From Symbiodinium natans (lineage: Eukaryota; Sar; Dinophyceae; Suessiales; Symbiodiniaceae): DNA of 64,000 bases. The notes below the pieces were generated by a model that saw only the letters and a program-made list of their open reading frames with translations, ran no database searches and was not told where the DNA came from. Shown piece after piece: positions 24,105-35,400 of the stretch. The translations under genes were made by a program, and so were the position numbers. Positions within the stretch are counted from its first letter, which is position 1; each line of letters begins with the position of its first letter. The stretch spans positions 1,381,121 through 1,445,120 of the forward strand of contig CAJNDS010002213.1 in assembly GCA_905221605.1 (NCBI GenBank), given 5' to 3'.

Positions 24105-24377
24105 CCCTAAAGACTAAACAAAAATCCGAAGTCCGTATGTAGTATAATGTTTTGAGAAGATTAGGGTTGACCGGTACCTATGTTGCCCTATGAACTGAAA
24201 GGTTTAGGGTGTCGGGTTTCGGGTTTAGGGTAAAGTCCTTCAGGAATTCCTTAGGCAGACCCAGGAACCTTCTCCTCCCAACATGTCGACATACGCCGAG
24301 AGTTAGGCCTTTAGGGGTATCAGGGTTTAGATGTCTCTGGCAAAGACAGTGAGACTCCATTCCTCTAAACACCCGCA

Positions 24378-24517
24378 GCCACTACTTGGAGGTCAGGGAA
24401 ATTACTTGTAACCCCAGTTATATCTCTACTTACATTCCCCCTAAGTCCTCTTAAGTAGGCTATAAAGTGGACTTACACTTGGGGTTACAAGTACCCATGA
24501 ACCTCCAAGTAGTAGCC
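24378..24517 (+). mobile_element. Miniature inverted-repeat element, family B, copy 1
   Basis: About 140 bp bounded by GCCACTACTTGGAGGTC and the complement of ACCTCCAAGTAGTAGCC, with the inversion continuing into TTACTTGTAACCCCA on each side. One end is shared with 31343-31447. Non-coding. Confidence 0.75.
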
Positions 24518-27500
24518 TTCAACTTCCGGTGCGAAGGGCAAAAGCCCGTTGTAGAGCTGACTTTCAGGCTCCGGCTGATAGCGCGTAGAGTGTCGGTCTC
24601 AGGGCTTAGGCTTATAAGGAGGGTGCATCCCAAAGAAGGGCGTAACGGATGGACTTGCAGCGCAGGCTCACTACACGATCCATACCAGCGTCTTGGGCAC
24701 TTTCGTGCTTTCCTGCGTGTCGTGCTTGCGCCGCCGGCAGTTTGAAGGGCAAGCCCTCAGCCCTTTAGGGTTTAGGGTTTTAGGGTTTTGGGTTTTAGGG
24801 TTTAGGGGAAACACAAAAGCCAAGTGAAGAATGGCTTTCTGCTACTGTTGCTGGCACACTTCACAAGCAGGGACATGTAGGGCTTGGGGGAAGGTGCTTC
24901 TCAACAGTCCTAGCCCCACAAAGCTACCTCCAAGCCTCTGAACCCTAAAGCTAAACCCCAAACCCTAAACCTCTCTGAACCCGAAACCCAAAACTCTAAA
25001 CCCGGAAACCGAAGCCCCACAGACTTCAAGCCCCGAAGCCTTCAACCTCTAATACCTTAAGCTTGGTGCTTCATGGAACCGTAGGAATCACATACAGAGA
25101 AGGTTAGACTTGCCGGTTTGATGTTAGTTCAGGGTTGAGGGGCCTAAGCCCGAAGCCCTAAAATCTAGGGTTTAGGGTTCGGGGTTTGGGGTTTGGGGTT
25201 TGGGGCTCTTGAGGTAATGGAGGCTTGGGGCTCTTGAGGTAATGGATTTCGGAGATTCGGAGGGCTCAGCCAACCATTGCCAAACTCGGACGTCTTCGGG
25301 CTGCCCTGGGAATGAGCGGCAGACATGCCCCGTGTTTTAGTTTTGGGTTTATATTGAAGCAGAGTTTATATTACTGTTATTGGTGAGTGTATATAAGGTT
25401 CCTTTTTTGATATTGGTGTGTGTATATATGGGGTGTCCTTTTGGCGATACAAGGAATATGAGCCTTGCTTCATATAGCAGACTCCGAAGCGTGCAGCTGT
25501 TTCATGAGTCGCTCCTGGGCTGTTCCTGGACCCTGAAACCCTATTCTACTGTGGTAAACCTCAAGGACTCCGGAAAGGTGTTTCGAGCCCTCAGGTTGTG
25601 GGTTTAGGGTTTAGGGTTTTGGGTTTAGGGTTTAGGGTTTAGGGTTTAGGGTTTAGGGTTTAGGGCGACCACAGGCCCTGCGCCCTAAACCCTATAGACC
25701 CAGTAGCGGACCATGCTTTGGGGCCATGCGCAGAGCCTAAACCCTAAACCCTAAGCCCTAAACTCCAAACCCTAAACCCCAAACCCCAAACCCTAAACCC
25801 TAAACCCTAACCCGAAACCCTCGCGCCAGGTACGTCGCAACCGCTAGTGGTGTGATCTTCTTGTTTTGGAAAACAGCGCTGCCGGGATCTGAGACTCTAG
25901 GTGCCTTGCTTGGTTTGGGGTTTAGGGTTTAGGGTCTAGGGTTTAGGGTTTAGGGTTTAGGGTTTAGGGTCTAGGGTCTAGGGTCTAGGGTCTAGGGTCT
26001 AGGGTCGGGAGTTGCTTGCGGGCACCGGGGACCTGAGAACGCGGTTTCTTGCTTCGCCTTCGACCCAATCAGGAAGCCAGACACGAAACATGCCCCTCCC
26101 TAAACCCTAAACCCTAAACCCTAAACCCGAAGACCTATACAGGCCTACAGCTGAGACTGCAGGAAAAACAAAGTGTAACCTGCTTTCGCTGGGTTTTTGA
26201 ACAGGTTGACCCTAAGCCCTAAACCCCCCAAACCCTAAACCCCTAACCCTACACCCTAAGCCCTATTCACCCTATTGACCCTAATAGCCCGAAAACCCTA
26301 AACCCTAAACCCTAAACCCTAAACCCTATCAAGCCTAAGTGGCCGAGGAGGGTTCCGACCATTGCCGATGTCAATACAGTGGACAGTGGCCCGTTGCAAA
26401 GCAACCCCGGCTCCGCGGCTTAGATTTCGAACCGGCTTCGGGGCTCGTTTGAGGGGTTTAGGGTTTAGGGTTTAGGGTTTAGGGCTTTTGCTCGTGACTT
26501 TCGAGTGCTGAGGTTTTTGCTTCAATCTTCATCGGAAGAGGTATGAAATTTCGTTGGTTCAGGGGGCACGCTCAAGGATTTTGAGCGCCTCTTGCTGTGG
26601 GGGTTCCCTTGCCTTGCAAGAAGCAAAACTGGCCACAAGGGGTTGTCGTTGAGAAGTGCTTGTTAGGGTGGGGAAGTGCGTGCAGAAAAGGTTCAGGGTT
26701 TAGTGTGTGGTTTCTGCGCACACTCTGCCTGAATACCCTGCTACTAAGTTCTAAGAAGACTCGCTTTCGTAGAAGGTTTTGGTTGCCATTGTAGGGTTCC
26801 TTCTGGCCTTCTAAGCCCGAAACCCTAAACCTTAATCCCTTAGCCCTTAACCCTAAAACCCTAAACCCTACCCCCCGCCCCCCCCCCCCCCCCCCAAAAA
26901 AAAAAAAAACAGGCAACAAAAACACAAAAAAAAAAAAACGCGAACCCTAAACCCTAAAGCGAAACAACTCTAAGCCTAAAGCTGCCGAAGCCTGCAGCTG
27001 CACCACCTGTGGTTGTGCCAACTGGGTCTTTGTTTGGACAACACCTGCATGTGGCTGCAGCAGGAATCTGCCAGGCCTCCTGGACTGAAACGGGCATGTC
27101 CCCAAATAGGGGTACCCTTAGTATAACCCCCTAAAAAATAGCAAAATCCTTTTTTCTAGGCACGCCCAAAAGGGTTACCCCTCCCCCCCCCTTATTTTCG
27201 GACACCCCCTATCTCAGATCTCTCGCATAAAAAACCCTAAACCCTAAACCCTAAACCCTAAACCCTAAACCCTAAGGGAGAAAGGGAGTCATTGCATTTC
27301 AAAAAAAAAAAACCTAAACCCCCTAAAAACCATAATTAAAGGCAGATCCGAGGCCGCAGTCTCCGCGCAGCATCACACGCAGCCGAACAGCACGAAGCGT
27401 AAGACCCTTGACATCAAGGGGACAGGAGGGACCTCCGCAAGGTTTAGGGTTTAGGGTTTAGGGTTTAGGGTTTAGGGTTTAAAAGGGTTTAAAGGGTTTA

Positions 27501-30082
27501 GGATGACTCTGAACCCTAAACCGGGCTCACAGCTTAGCATTTGTCCCCTGTCAAACGCGCGCTGGAGGGCTCTTCGATGAACCCCTGCAAACTGGGTCGG
27601 TCGGTGGATTGTTGCCAAGAGAGCCTCCCCCCAAGAAACCACCCCCCCCCCCCCTCAACCTCTTGCAGCAAGGGAAGTGTTCCGTGGTCTGTGCTCTAGT
27701 CGATGTGGCTTGGGGTTTTGGAAGTTATAGCCTATGCTTGTTTCGGTTGGGTTCGAAGCTTTCGCTCTTCGAGGTCAGGGTCTCAGAGGACTCTGGAACC
27801 CAGCAGGCCACGCGGGCTATCAAATTGGGTCGGCCCAGCACAGCGAGCGCTGGAAAGTAGGAGTTTGCGATGCTGCGGCAAGGACCCCATGGCGCAGACC
27901 CAGTTGTAGGGTGTTTGCATGTTGTAGAATTCAGAGCATCTTCGCGCTTCACATGGACGTTTCCAGAGCTCTATGTAACTCTGAGACTCTACTTGCATTC
28001 TGAATAAGCTCTGTAACTATCAACTGGCGCAACCTTGCTTGTGATTATGAGTGTCGTGTGGGGCGATACAGGTTCTCACAAAATACCGCAAGCTGCCTTT
28101 ACATGCCCCCCTTCAAACCCTAAACCCTAAACTTAACCCTAAGCAACCGTTTTTGCAGGGTCCTTACCGTGCCTGCCGGACGACCCTCCTGGCACTCCGC
28201 AAGACAGGAAGGAATCGATCCCTGAACTCTGGGCTTGAGTTTAGGGATTTGTGTTTCAGGGTTGGGGTTTAGGGTTTAATTAGGTGGAAAAGGGTCAAGG
28301 GTGAGGGTTCAGGGTTTAGGGATCGATTCCCCCAAGTTTCCTTGCGGAGTAGCCAGGGGCGGTGGGGCCCCAGAGTGTGGGCTGCGACAACGCGAAGCGC
28401 AGACGTCGCTCGAAGAGACTTCGCGTATGTCTGGTCTGTCGAACGCGGGTTTAGGGTTAGGGTTTAGGGTTTAGGGTTTAGGGTTTAGGGTTTAGGGTTT
28501 AGGGTTTAGGGTTTAGGTTAAGTTACCCCACAAGGATGCAGGGTTGAGAACCCTACGAAGTATCCGAAACGACCCTTGCTGTCTCAAGCACTCGCATTGC
28601 TCTGCGAGTGGCGCGGGTCATCTGCGGACAAACCGAAAGTGCTGAACTGCTAAACGACTAGGACCCAGAGTAGGCCCTTCTTCTCTTTTTTGGGGCTCTT
28701 GGGTCTAGACGAACTCACAGTTCAAGGGCGTCCCCTTCGTCCTCTTCACACACGGACCACTCGGACTTGAAAGCCAAGTGCCCCTTTGCGCCGAGAGTTT
28801 CCCTAACCCTAGACCCCTAAACCCTAAACCCTAAACCCTAAATAAATGAAACCGCCGGGTTGTCACGCCTCACACGTGTCTGGAAGGCTGCAAGGCAAGG
28901 CCGAGGCGGTTTGTGCCCAAGTCTTCATGATCCCTAAACCCTAAACCCTAAAAACCCTAAACCCTAAACCCTAAGCCCTAGTCTGGCCCTCTCTCTCCTC
29001 CCTTCAAGTTCTATCGATGCTGGAGCGCACCTAAACCCCTAAACCCCTAAACCCCTAACCCAACCCCAAACCCTAAACCCCTAAACCCTAAACCCCTAAA
29101 ACCCTAAACCCCAAACGAGAAGTTTGGGATCAGCCGCTTGAAAATGATGCCCCTGGAGTCTGTCCTACAGCTTCGGCTCTTTGTCTCCTATCCCGCCTCA
29201 CCGTTTAGGGTTTAGGGGTTTTAGGGGTTTGGGGTTTCGCGTTTTCGGGCTTTAGGGTTTAGGGTTTAGGGCTTAGTGTCCATGATTTTGGATTTCAGGC
29301 TTTGGATCATGGCATCATGGAGCATGAACGGAGAAAGTGCCAAAGCTCAGGGGGGGGGGGGGGGGGGGCAGACGTAAGTTTTTCAGTACAGCGAGGTGCC
29401 CCAAGCCGCTAAATCCTAAACTTCCTAAACCCTAAGCTTCCTAAACCCCAACCTTCCTAAAACCGAAGCTTCCTAAGCCTCAAATCCTGAACCCTGAGTT
29501 TCCTAAACCTGAGGCCCTTCCGGGCTGAGGGACGTCTTCATGAGAGAGCCCCGACCCAAACCCCCACACCCTCAGGCCCAAAGCAGCCTGAAGTCAAGCA
29601 AAACCTTGAGCTTCTATGGGTTTGCGCTTAGGGAGTAGGGCTTAGGGCTTAGGGCAAACCTGAAACTCTACACCCTTAAGCCCCAAGAATTTGAGGAGCC
29701 GAGGCCCAAGGTCAGCGCCAAGGAATGCAAGGAATTCAGCCTGCACCCCCTGCTTTGTCCTAATCCATGAGCCCTAACACTCACGTATTTGAGACTTGGA
29801 GTTTTCGGGTTTAGGATTTAGTGACTTTAGTGTTTCGGGTAGTACCCTACAAATTTGGGGTCTTGGGGAGTTACTAGCTGTTAACTCCGGCACCCTTGTA
29901 TTCCCGGGTTGCTCTGGGACCTAACTTTTCTCATGTAGCAAAGCTGAAAAAGGGTTAGGATTTCATGATAGGATGTCAATAGAGGGTGTATTTATAGTAG
30001 GGTTTACAAGGTTTTGGTTCTTGATCCGCTGACTTGGGGGCAGGCCGCGAGAGAGTGTGGTTTTCTGGGTTCCGCGGAGCTA
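24518..30082. other. Gene-free stretch rich in short telomere-like arrays
   Basis: Heptamer arrays lie at 25598-25665 (+), 25916-26006 (+, the last units CTAGGG), 27231-27275 (C-rich), 27441-27480 (+), 28447-28516 (+) and 29025-29118 (C-rich with CCCCTAAA variants). Homopolymer runs occur near 26875-26910 and 29350-29369. Open frames at 27609-28003 overlap on both strands. I support no gene. Confidence 0.5.
28447..28516 (+). repeat. Interstitial TTTAGGG array
   Basis: About ten TTTAGGG units with one TTAGGG, G-rich on +. Confidence 0.92.
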
Positions 30083-30176
30083 CCCTAAACCCTAAACCCT
30101 AAACCCTAAACCCTAAACCCTAAACCCTAAACCCTAAACCCTAAACCCTAAACCCTAAACCCTAAACCCTAAACCC
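30083..30176 (-). repeat. Perfect interstitial CCCTAAA array
   Basis: Thirteen CCCTAAA units with no interruption. A short TTTAGGG block in the opposite orientation follows at 30305-30353. Confidence 0.95.
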
Positions 30177-31342
30177 TCTGCTTTTGAAGCTCCCAAATAG
30201 AAGCCAAAGCAGACCCCTAAACAGAAAAACGCCTTGTGTCGGATCTGGGCGCCTTTGGCCTGTGAGCTCTCAAGTCTAAACCGCATAATGGAGGATTTCG
30301 AGCCTAGGGTTTAGGGTTTAGGGTTTAGAGTTTAGGGTTTAGGGTTTAGGGTGGGAGCATCTAAGCCCTATGAATTCTTAAGCCCAAGAGGGTAGCTCCA
30401 AAGGAACCTGTCGTGAGGGTTTGGTTGGTGTGAGTTTCCGGACGCAGGTGGGAATCGAATCAGAGGCACGGTGTTGGGATCTTAGAGCTCTACGAGGGTT
30501 TAGCGCTTAGGGAACCAGTAGCTGGTACCAAGATTCAGGATGCTCATCAACGCCTACGGCGAGATCCCTTCTGCCAGCCTCTGACACTAAGAGTAGCAGT
30601 AACGCATGGCTATGGGGCCAACAGCAATTGCCATCTGCTTCCTCCGCTTTGAAGATGCAGATTTGCTTAGCAGCATTGACTGGCGCCTCGCATGTATCTC
30701 GATGTGAATCAGACAGCTTATACAGGAGCCTGAAGAATTACAAGTAGTATCCCCTGATTGTCCGTATTTTGCTTCGAATATCGACTGACCCAAAGCCTTT
30801 CTAACCAATTAGGCCCTCTTTTGTCATATTGTTACAGCACTTGTGTCTTCAGTTCTGCTGGCGGGATTGCTGCTATTGCTGCTCTAAACCATCCCTTAAG
30901 GCCAAACTGCGGCATGTCATGATATGTTTGGTTTTCTGTGTTGGCGCAGAGCATGCGAGCGCCTCTGCATCTGTTGCATGATGTTTTTGCATTATGCGTA
31001 GGACGATGTCGGCCAATGGATGAGGAGAATGGAGAGAGTGGCTTGGCCGCGGCTACATACAAATCTTTGACAGAACTCCACAACCCCCAAGCCACAGACC
31101 CGACAATCACAAGTTCCCTCTCGCTTGCAACAGTGCATCAGGCAGTTAGAGCTTCTTCGTGCAATCAGCCAAGCAGTGCCTTGATTTTGCAGCATTCAAC
31201 TCTCAACCTTCCCAAACCCCTCAAAACTACCCAACCCGAAGCCCAAAATATCAGAAGGAGCCTGCGAGCATTTGGCTCGGTCAGAGGTCAGGCCATGTGA
31301 ATAGCAGATGGTTCGGCTGACAGCTGGGAAGAAGTGCCTTGC
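30177..31342. other. Mostly unique DNA, possible gene remnants
   Basis: Positions 30560-31310 lack telomere-like units and have mixed-strand open frames of 60-120 codons (30587-30808 -, 30938-31300 +). None has a recognisable domain. It may be a fragment of a gene, but I cannot assign strand or product. Confidence 0.35.
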
Positions 31343-31447
31343 TTGGGGTTGTTTATAAGTAGGTTATAAGTATGGTAACTATAGTTATAACATTACTTAG
31401 GGTACTTTCTTACCCTACTCATAAGTACGCATGAGCCTCCAAGTAAA
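31343..31447 (-). mobile_element. Miniature element, family B, copy 2 (one end matched)
   Basis: Read on the minus strand it begins TTACTTGGAGGCTCATGCGT, matching the end of 24378-24517 (CTACTTGGAGGTTCATGGGT). The remainder is AT-rich with TATAA/TAAGTAGG motifs, and the other end is diverged. Confidence 0.5.
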
Positions 31448-31852
31448 GCGCAAAAAGGGCAGAGATTGTTGCCTTGGAGCCCTAAACCCCTAAAATCCTA
31501 AAGCATACCCCGAACCTTGACGTGGATGTAGGGTTTAGGGCTTTCAGGGCTTTCGGCTTTGAGGGTTTTAAGGGCCTAAGGTTTTGAAGGGCTTGAGGCC
31601 TAAGGCTTTAAGGGGTCAAGGCTTGAAGGGTTTCAAGGAGGGCTTTAGGGTTCAAGGATAAATGGGATAAACCCCAAACCCTAAAATGAGGGGTTTAGGC
31701 GGATCGCAGAGTCGTCTAACTCTGGAGGTCCGTATCCAGTATGTGCTTTCCATGTGCAACGGTTGCCCTGCGATAGTTGAGCTCTGATTCCAGAGGTTTG
31801 GGGTTTAGGAGTTTCATTTACAGGTTTAGGGTGTAGGGTGTAGGGTTTAGGG
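31448..31852. other. Gene-free flank of the retrotransposon
   Basis: Degenerate telomere-like sequence ending in TTTAGGG. The last five bases, 31848-31852 (TAGGG), are the left copy of the retrotransposon target duplication. Confidence 0.7.
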
Positions 31853-32074
31853 TACGGGGGGAACCGAAGGGGGACAAGAAACCAAACAGTCAACCCCAAC
31901 AGAAGCCCTTGATTTCCCTGGATCAACCACACAACAAACCCAAACCACAGGGCACTCACCTTTTACTACCAGGCACATGGCCCAGTCTTGAGCCATAAAA
32001 AAAGATTTCCGGGTATATTAACCCTTTCAACTTCCAACACTAACTCTTTTTACAATACCAGTTGCAGCTCCGCA
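31853..32074 (-). repeat. 3' LTR of the retrotransposon
   Basis: 222 bp, on minus beginning TGCGGAGCTGC and ending CCCCCCGTA. It differs from 61106-61327 at two positions: one in the G-run at the minus 3' end, one in the A-run near 31995. On minus it contains TTAATATACCC and TGGCTCAAG; the latter equals the last nine bases of the dinoflagellate spliced leader as I recall it, possibly by chance. Confidence 0.95.
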
Positions 32075-32082
32075 CTCCCCCT
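32075..32082 (-). promoter_or_regulatory. Polypurine tract for plus-strand priming
   Basis: On minus, AGGGGGAG directly abuts the 3' LTR. An all-purine run at this exact place is the expected RNase H-resistant primer of an LTR retrotransposon. Confidence 0.85.
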
Positions 32083-32443
32083 GTCCTAGGATTTCCTAGG
32101 ACACATTGGAGATGCAGATCTTTGGCCAAAAACTGCCATTAGGGCAGTAGCCTGCTGCTTGACATGCACAATATGGTTTAACGTCTACCAAGACGAAATT
32201 ATAGCACATTGGCTAAATCCACTAACCATAGAGAATCTTTTCACCATGATCCTCTCATCACCGAAGACTCCTTGGCCTTCTTCACCACAAACCGTGGTCT
32301 TCGCTACGCGAAAAGCTACTGACTTCTACTATCAGGGATTTCCATACCCTTAATAGTAACCACCACATTTGTCAGCACATTGGCTGTTCCAGCGCGCCTG
32401 TCTCCAGAAAGAGAAAAACCATCCCTTCATCCATACCATCCAA
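32083..32443 (-). other. 3' untranslated part of the retrotransposon
   Basis: About 360 bp between the stop codon and the polypurine tract. On minus I see no open frame, and nothing resembling integrase or reverse transcriptase. Confidence 0.6.
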
Positions 32444-35400
32444 TCACTTCTTTTTCCGATTGTTGGCAATCTTGAGGTGAAGTTGCAGCAGAATATACTC
32501 CAGGTCCGAAACGGCAAGAACAGGATCCTGTACGCCCCTTTGAATTGAGGATACCAGTCCTTCTCTTTTCGCGTCCTCAATCGCTTGGCAAGATTGACCC
32601 AGCTCTGCACTCACAGCTGTAGATGCTTGCGCATCCACATCAGGAGGACGATCCTTTTCCTCGGGACCTTTCACCACTACCACTTCTCCCTTTTTGGGAC
32701 TCTGACTTTTCTCTCTCTTCTTCGCCTTTCCACCGACGATTGACTTTGTGCGCACCTTCAAGGCTTTTTCTCCTGCAGAAACCGCCGCATTGGATGATGA
32801 TCCACTCTTCTCAATGGTCGCCGGCATCTTCTTCGGCTTTGGAACCAGGAGAGTGTAAGGATCTTCGATAACTACAGGTTTCCTCTTCTTTTTAACCTTT
32901 TTTGCCTCCTCCTCAACGATAACATCCGTCTCAGAAGTTTCAACCACCTCCTTCTCGGCAGGAATATCTTTGCTGGACTCCCTTTCCAGGGACCTCTTCT
33001 TGCCCCTTTTGGGATCTTTTTCTTCTTCCAAGTTGGCTCGCTCGAACCATATCCTCAGGTCATTGACCCATTCTTCCACCTCCTCGAGCGAAACATCATA
33101 CGACTTCACTACTTCGTGAAGTTCCAGCACGGACAACATATCGTCGGTCCATGAAACCCATTCTCTATCCATCTGGTCAGCGTCTCCCTTGAACTTCAGG
33201 AGTTTGAACAGTGGGTCCGCCTCTGCTCGAGCCAAGTCTGGTTTGCCATTCGACAGAATTGAAATCGCTTCCATCAACAGTTCCGACATTTTGGTGTCAT
33301 CGTCATAGGTCATGGAATACTCCTCACCATCATCGAACTGTTCAGGAGAGACCTCCTCTTCTCCACCTTTTGCACCAGAACTTCTCCTTGGACCATCCCT
33401 TGGGGGCGTCCTCGGAGACCTTGGCCTCCGTTCATTCAGCAGCTCACCATGCTCAAAAACACACCTGTCACCATAACGACACTTCCCAGACTGAGCAAAC
33501 TGGATGCACCTCACACCAGTTGCATCATGCGAGAACGCACATGTCTTTCCAGCAAAACAGTGTCTCCCCGCCACATAGTATTTGCACCAATACGAATGCA
33601 GCACCACATCATCTTCTGAATGGATGAATTTGCAGTCTTCACCAAATTTGCAGCGATCTTTTCCCTTACTGAACCAATAGCAGAAGCCTTTCTTCCTCTT
33701 CTCCAAGCGCTCCGCCTCGAATCGGTCCATAGGGCGATTCTGCTCTACATGAACATTGCCATGGGCTTGAGAACTGCTCCCTTCACCCCAGGTGCTATCA
33801 GTATTTGATGCTTGGAGTACAGCTGGAAAACCTGGCCTTGGTCCTACCACCTTCATGATTGGTTTTCCGCCAGCTCCTGAGCCACGCTGAGACGATCCAA
33901 AAACATTGAACTTCTTCATGAGGGCTTTCCTAGTGCCGATCTTCTGCACCCTTTTGATTGGACGCTTCATTGTTCCAACCTTGCATCCAGATACGTTCAA
34001 ACGACACAACCTCCTATACCCAGCTCTATATCCCTTTTTCCAAAGAGCCATAAGAATTTTAGAGGCAGTAACATTCTCCACCTCTACCTTTTCCAACGAT
34101 CCCTCACTTCCCGGAACAGACCCCTCCAGCCCATCCATATCTGAAGACCTTCCCATCTTTTTTGACACCACTTCGTCGAGGTAGTCTTCAGAGATCCAGG
34201 GTAAGTTCCTCTTAGAGGAAGGATTGTCACCATTGTTTGGTCCTTCACCAGGATACCCTTTTGTGCTGTCAAAGATCTTCCCAGTAGTGCGGTCCTGCGT
34301 AGAGAAGTTGGAAGCAACGCGAGAGTACACTGACCACAAGAAAATCCTTGTGCCCGCCAGTCTTGACGACCCACTGGATGTCTCCTCTTCCGGAGAGACT
34401 TCTGGCGCTTTGCCATCCCTTCCAGTGTCACCAAGTGTCTCACCTCCAGCATCTTCAATGGGAATAAGGGATTCATTGTTCCCTTGATCTAGTACCGCAC
34501 CTTGTTGATCGGGGATCTCCAGCACCATTCCTGTAGGATCCACTTCCTCATCAGCATCGTCGTCCATTCTTCTCCAGAGAACTTCCAATTGATCAGCGCA
34601 AGTCGCTGCCTGAAGGAACTCCATCATTTGGTCCCTCCCGTGCTGCCAGAGAAACTCAGAATTCACCACTGTTCCTTGGCCTCCAAGTCTAAGGAATGGA
34701 GCGACCAGATTGGCTACCCTTGCCATAAGTTCCACATGAACTTCCATGCCTGGACTGCGACTCCAATCATAGGCTATTGCCTCCATAGCAGTTCCAAACT
34801 TTCCCGTATCCCTGAATTCCTTTTCCAGGCCAGGAGAAAGCAGTGCACCCATCACCGAAAGAGGATAATTTCCCACCACCGGCAAGCACGGATTGTCATG
34901 GAACGAATGATGCAAATCACAATAATATCCTTGATCTCTCCTTTCAAAAAGGAGTCTCCCAGTATTCAACTGGGCGTTCAGTTCATCCACCTGAACCATT
35001 TCAGCACATATTCTCTGTGCTGTGTACGCCATTGCTGGCCAGATGGAACGATCGGTCAGACCACGACGCATAACCCAATCAGTTGTTGGCGACTGAATCA
35101 GCGTCCTTGGATCATACACCAGAACTACCATCGCACCGTCACCCATTGACTGATCAGCATCGTCCTCCAGTGCCAGGTTCTCATCCTGTTCGCTTGCACC
35201 CTCGGATGACATGCTAATAACCAAATTTCGATCCATCTTATTGGACCCTTTTTGGCAGTCTCTTTGCCCGACCGGCAACTTGCCAACTGCCACCTTCCAA
35301 TAAATCCGATTCAGAAGGCCTTTAACCAGCAATTGCTGAAGGTCACTCCTCACCAAACCACCGCCCAACTTCTTCGCATCATCACCACGGAGGTCATTGC

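Noticed and set aside
30440..30470. tRNA-like T-arm (GGGAATCGAATC)
   Set aside because: No acceptor stem, D-arm or anticodon arm can be built around it.
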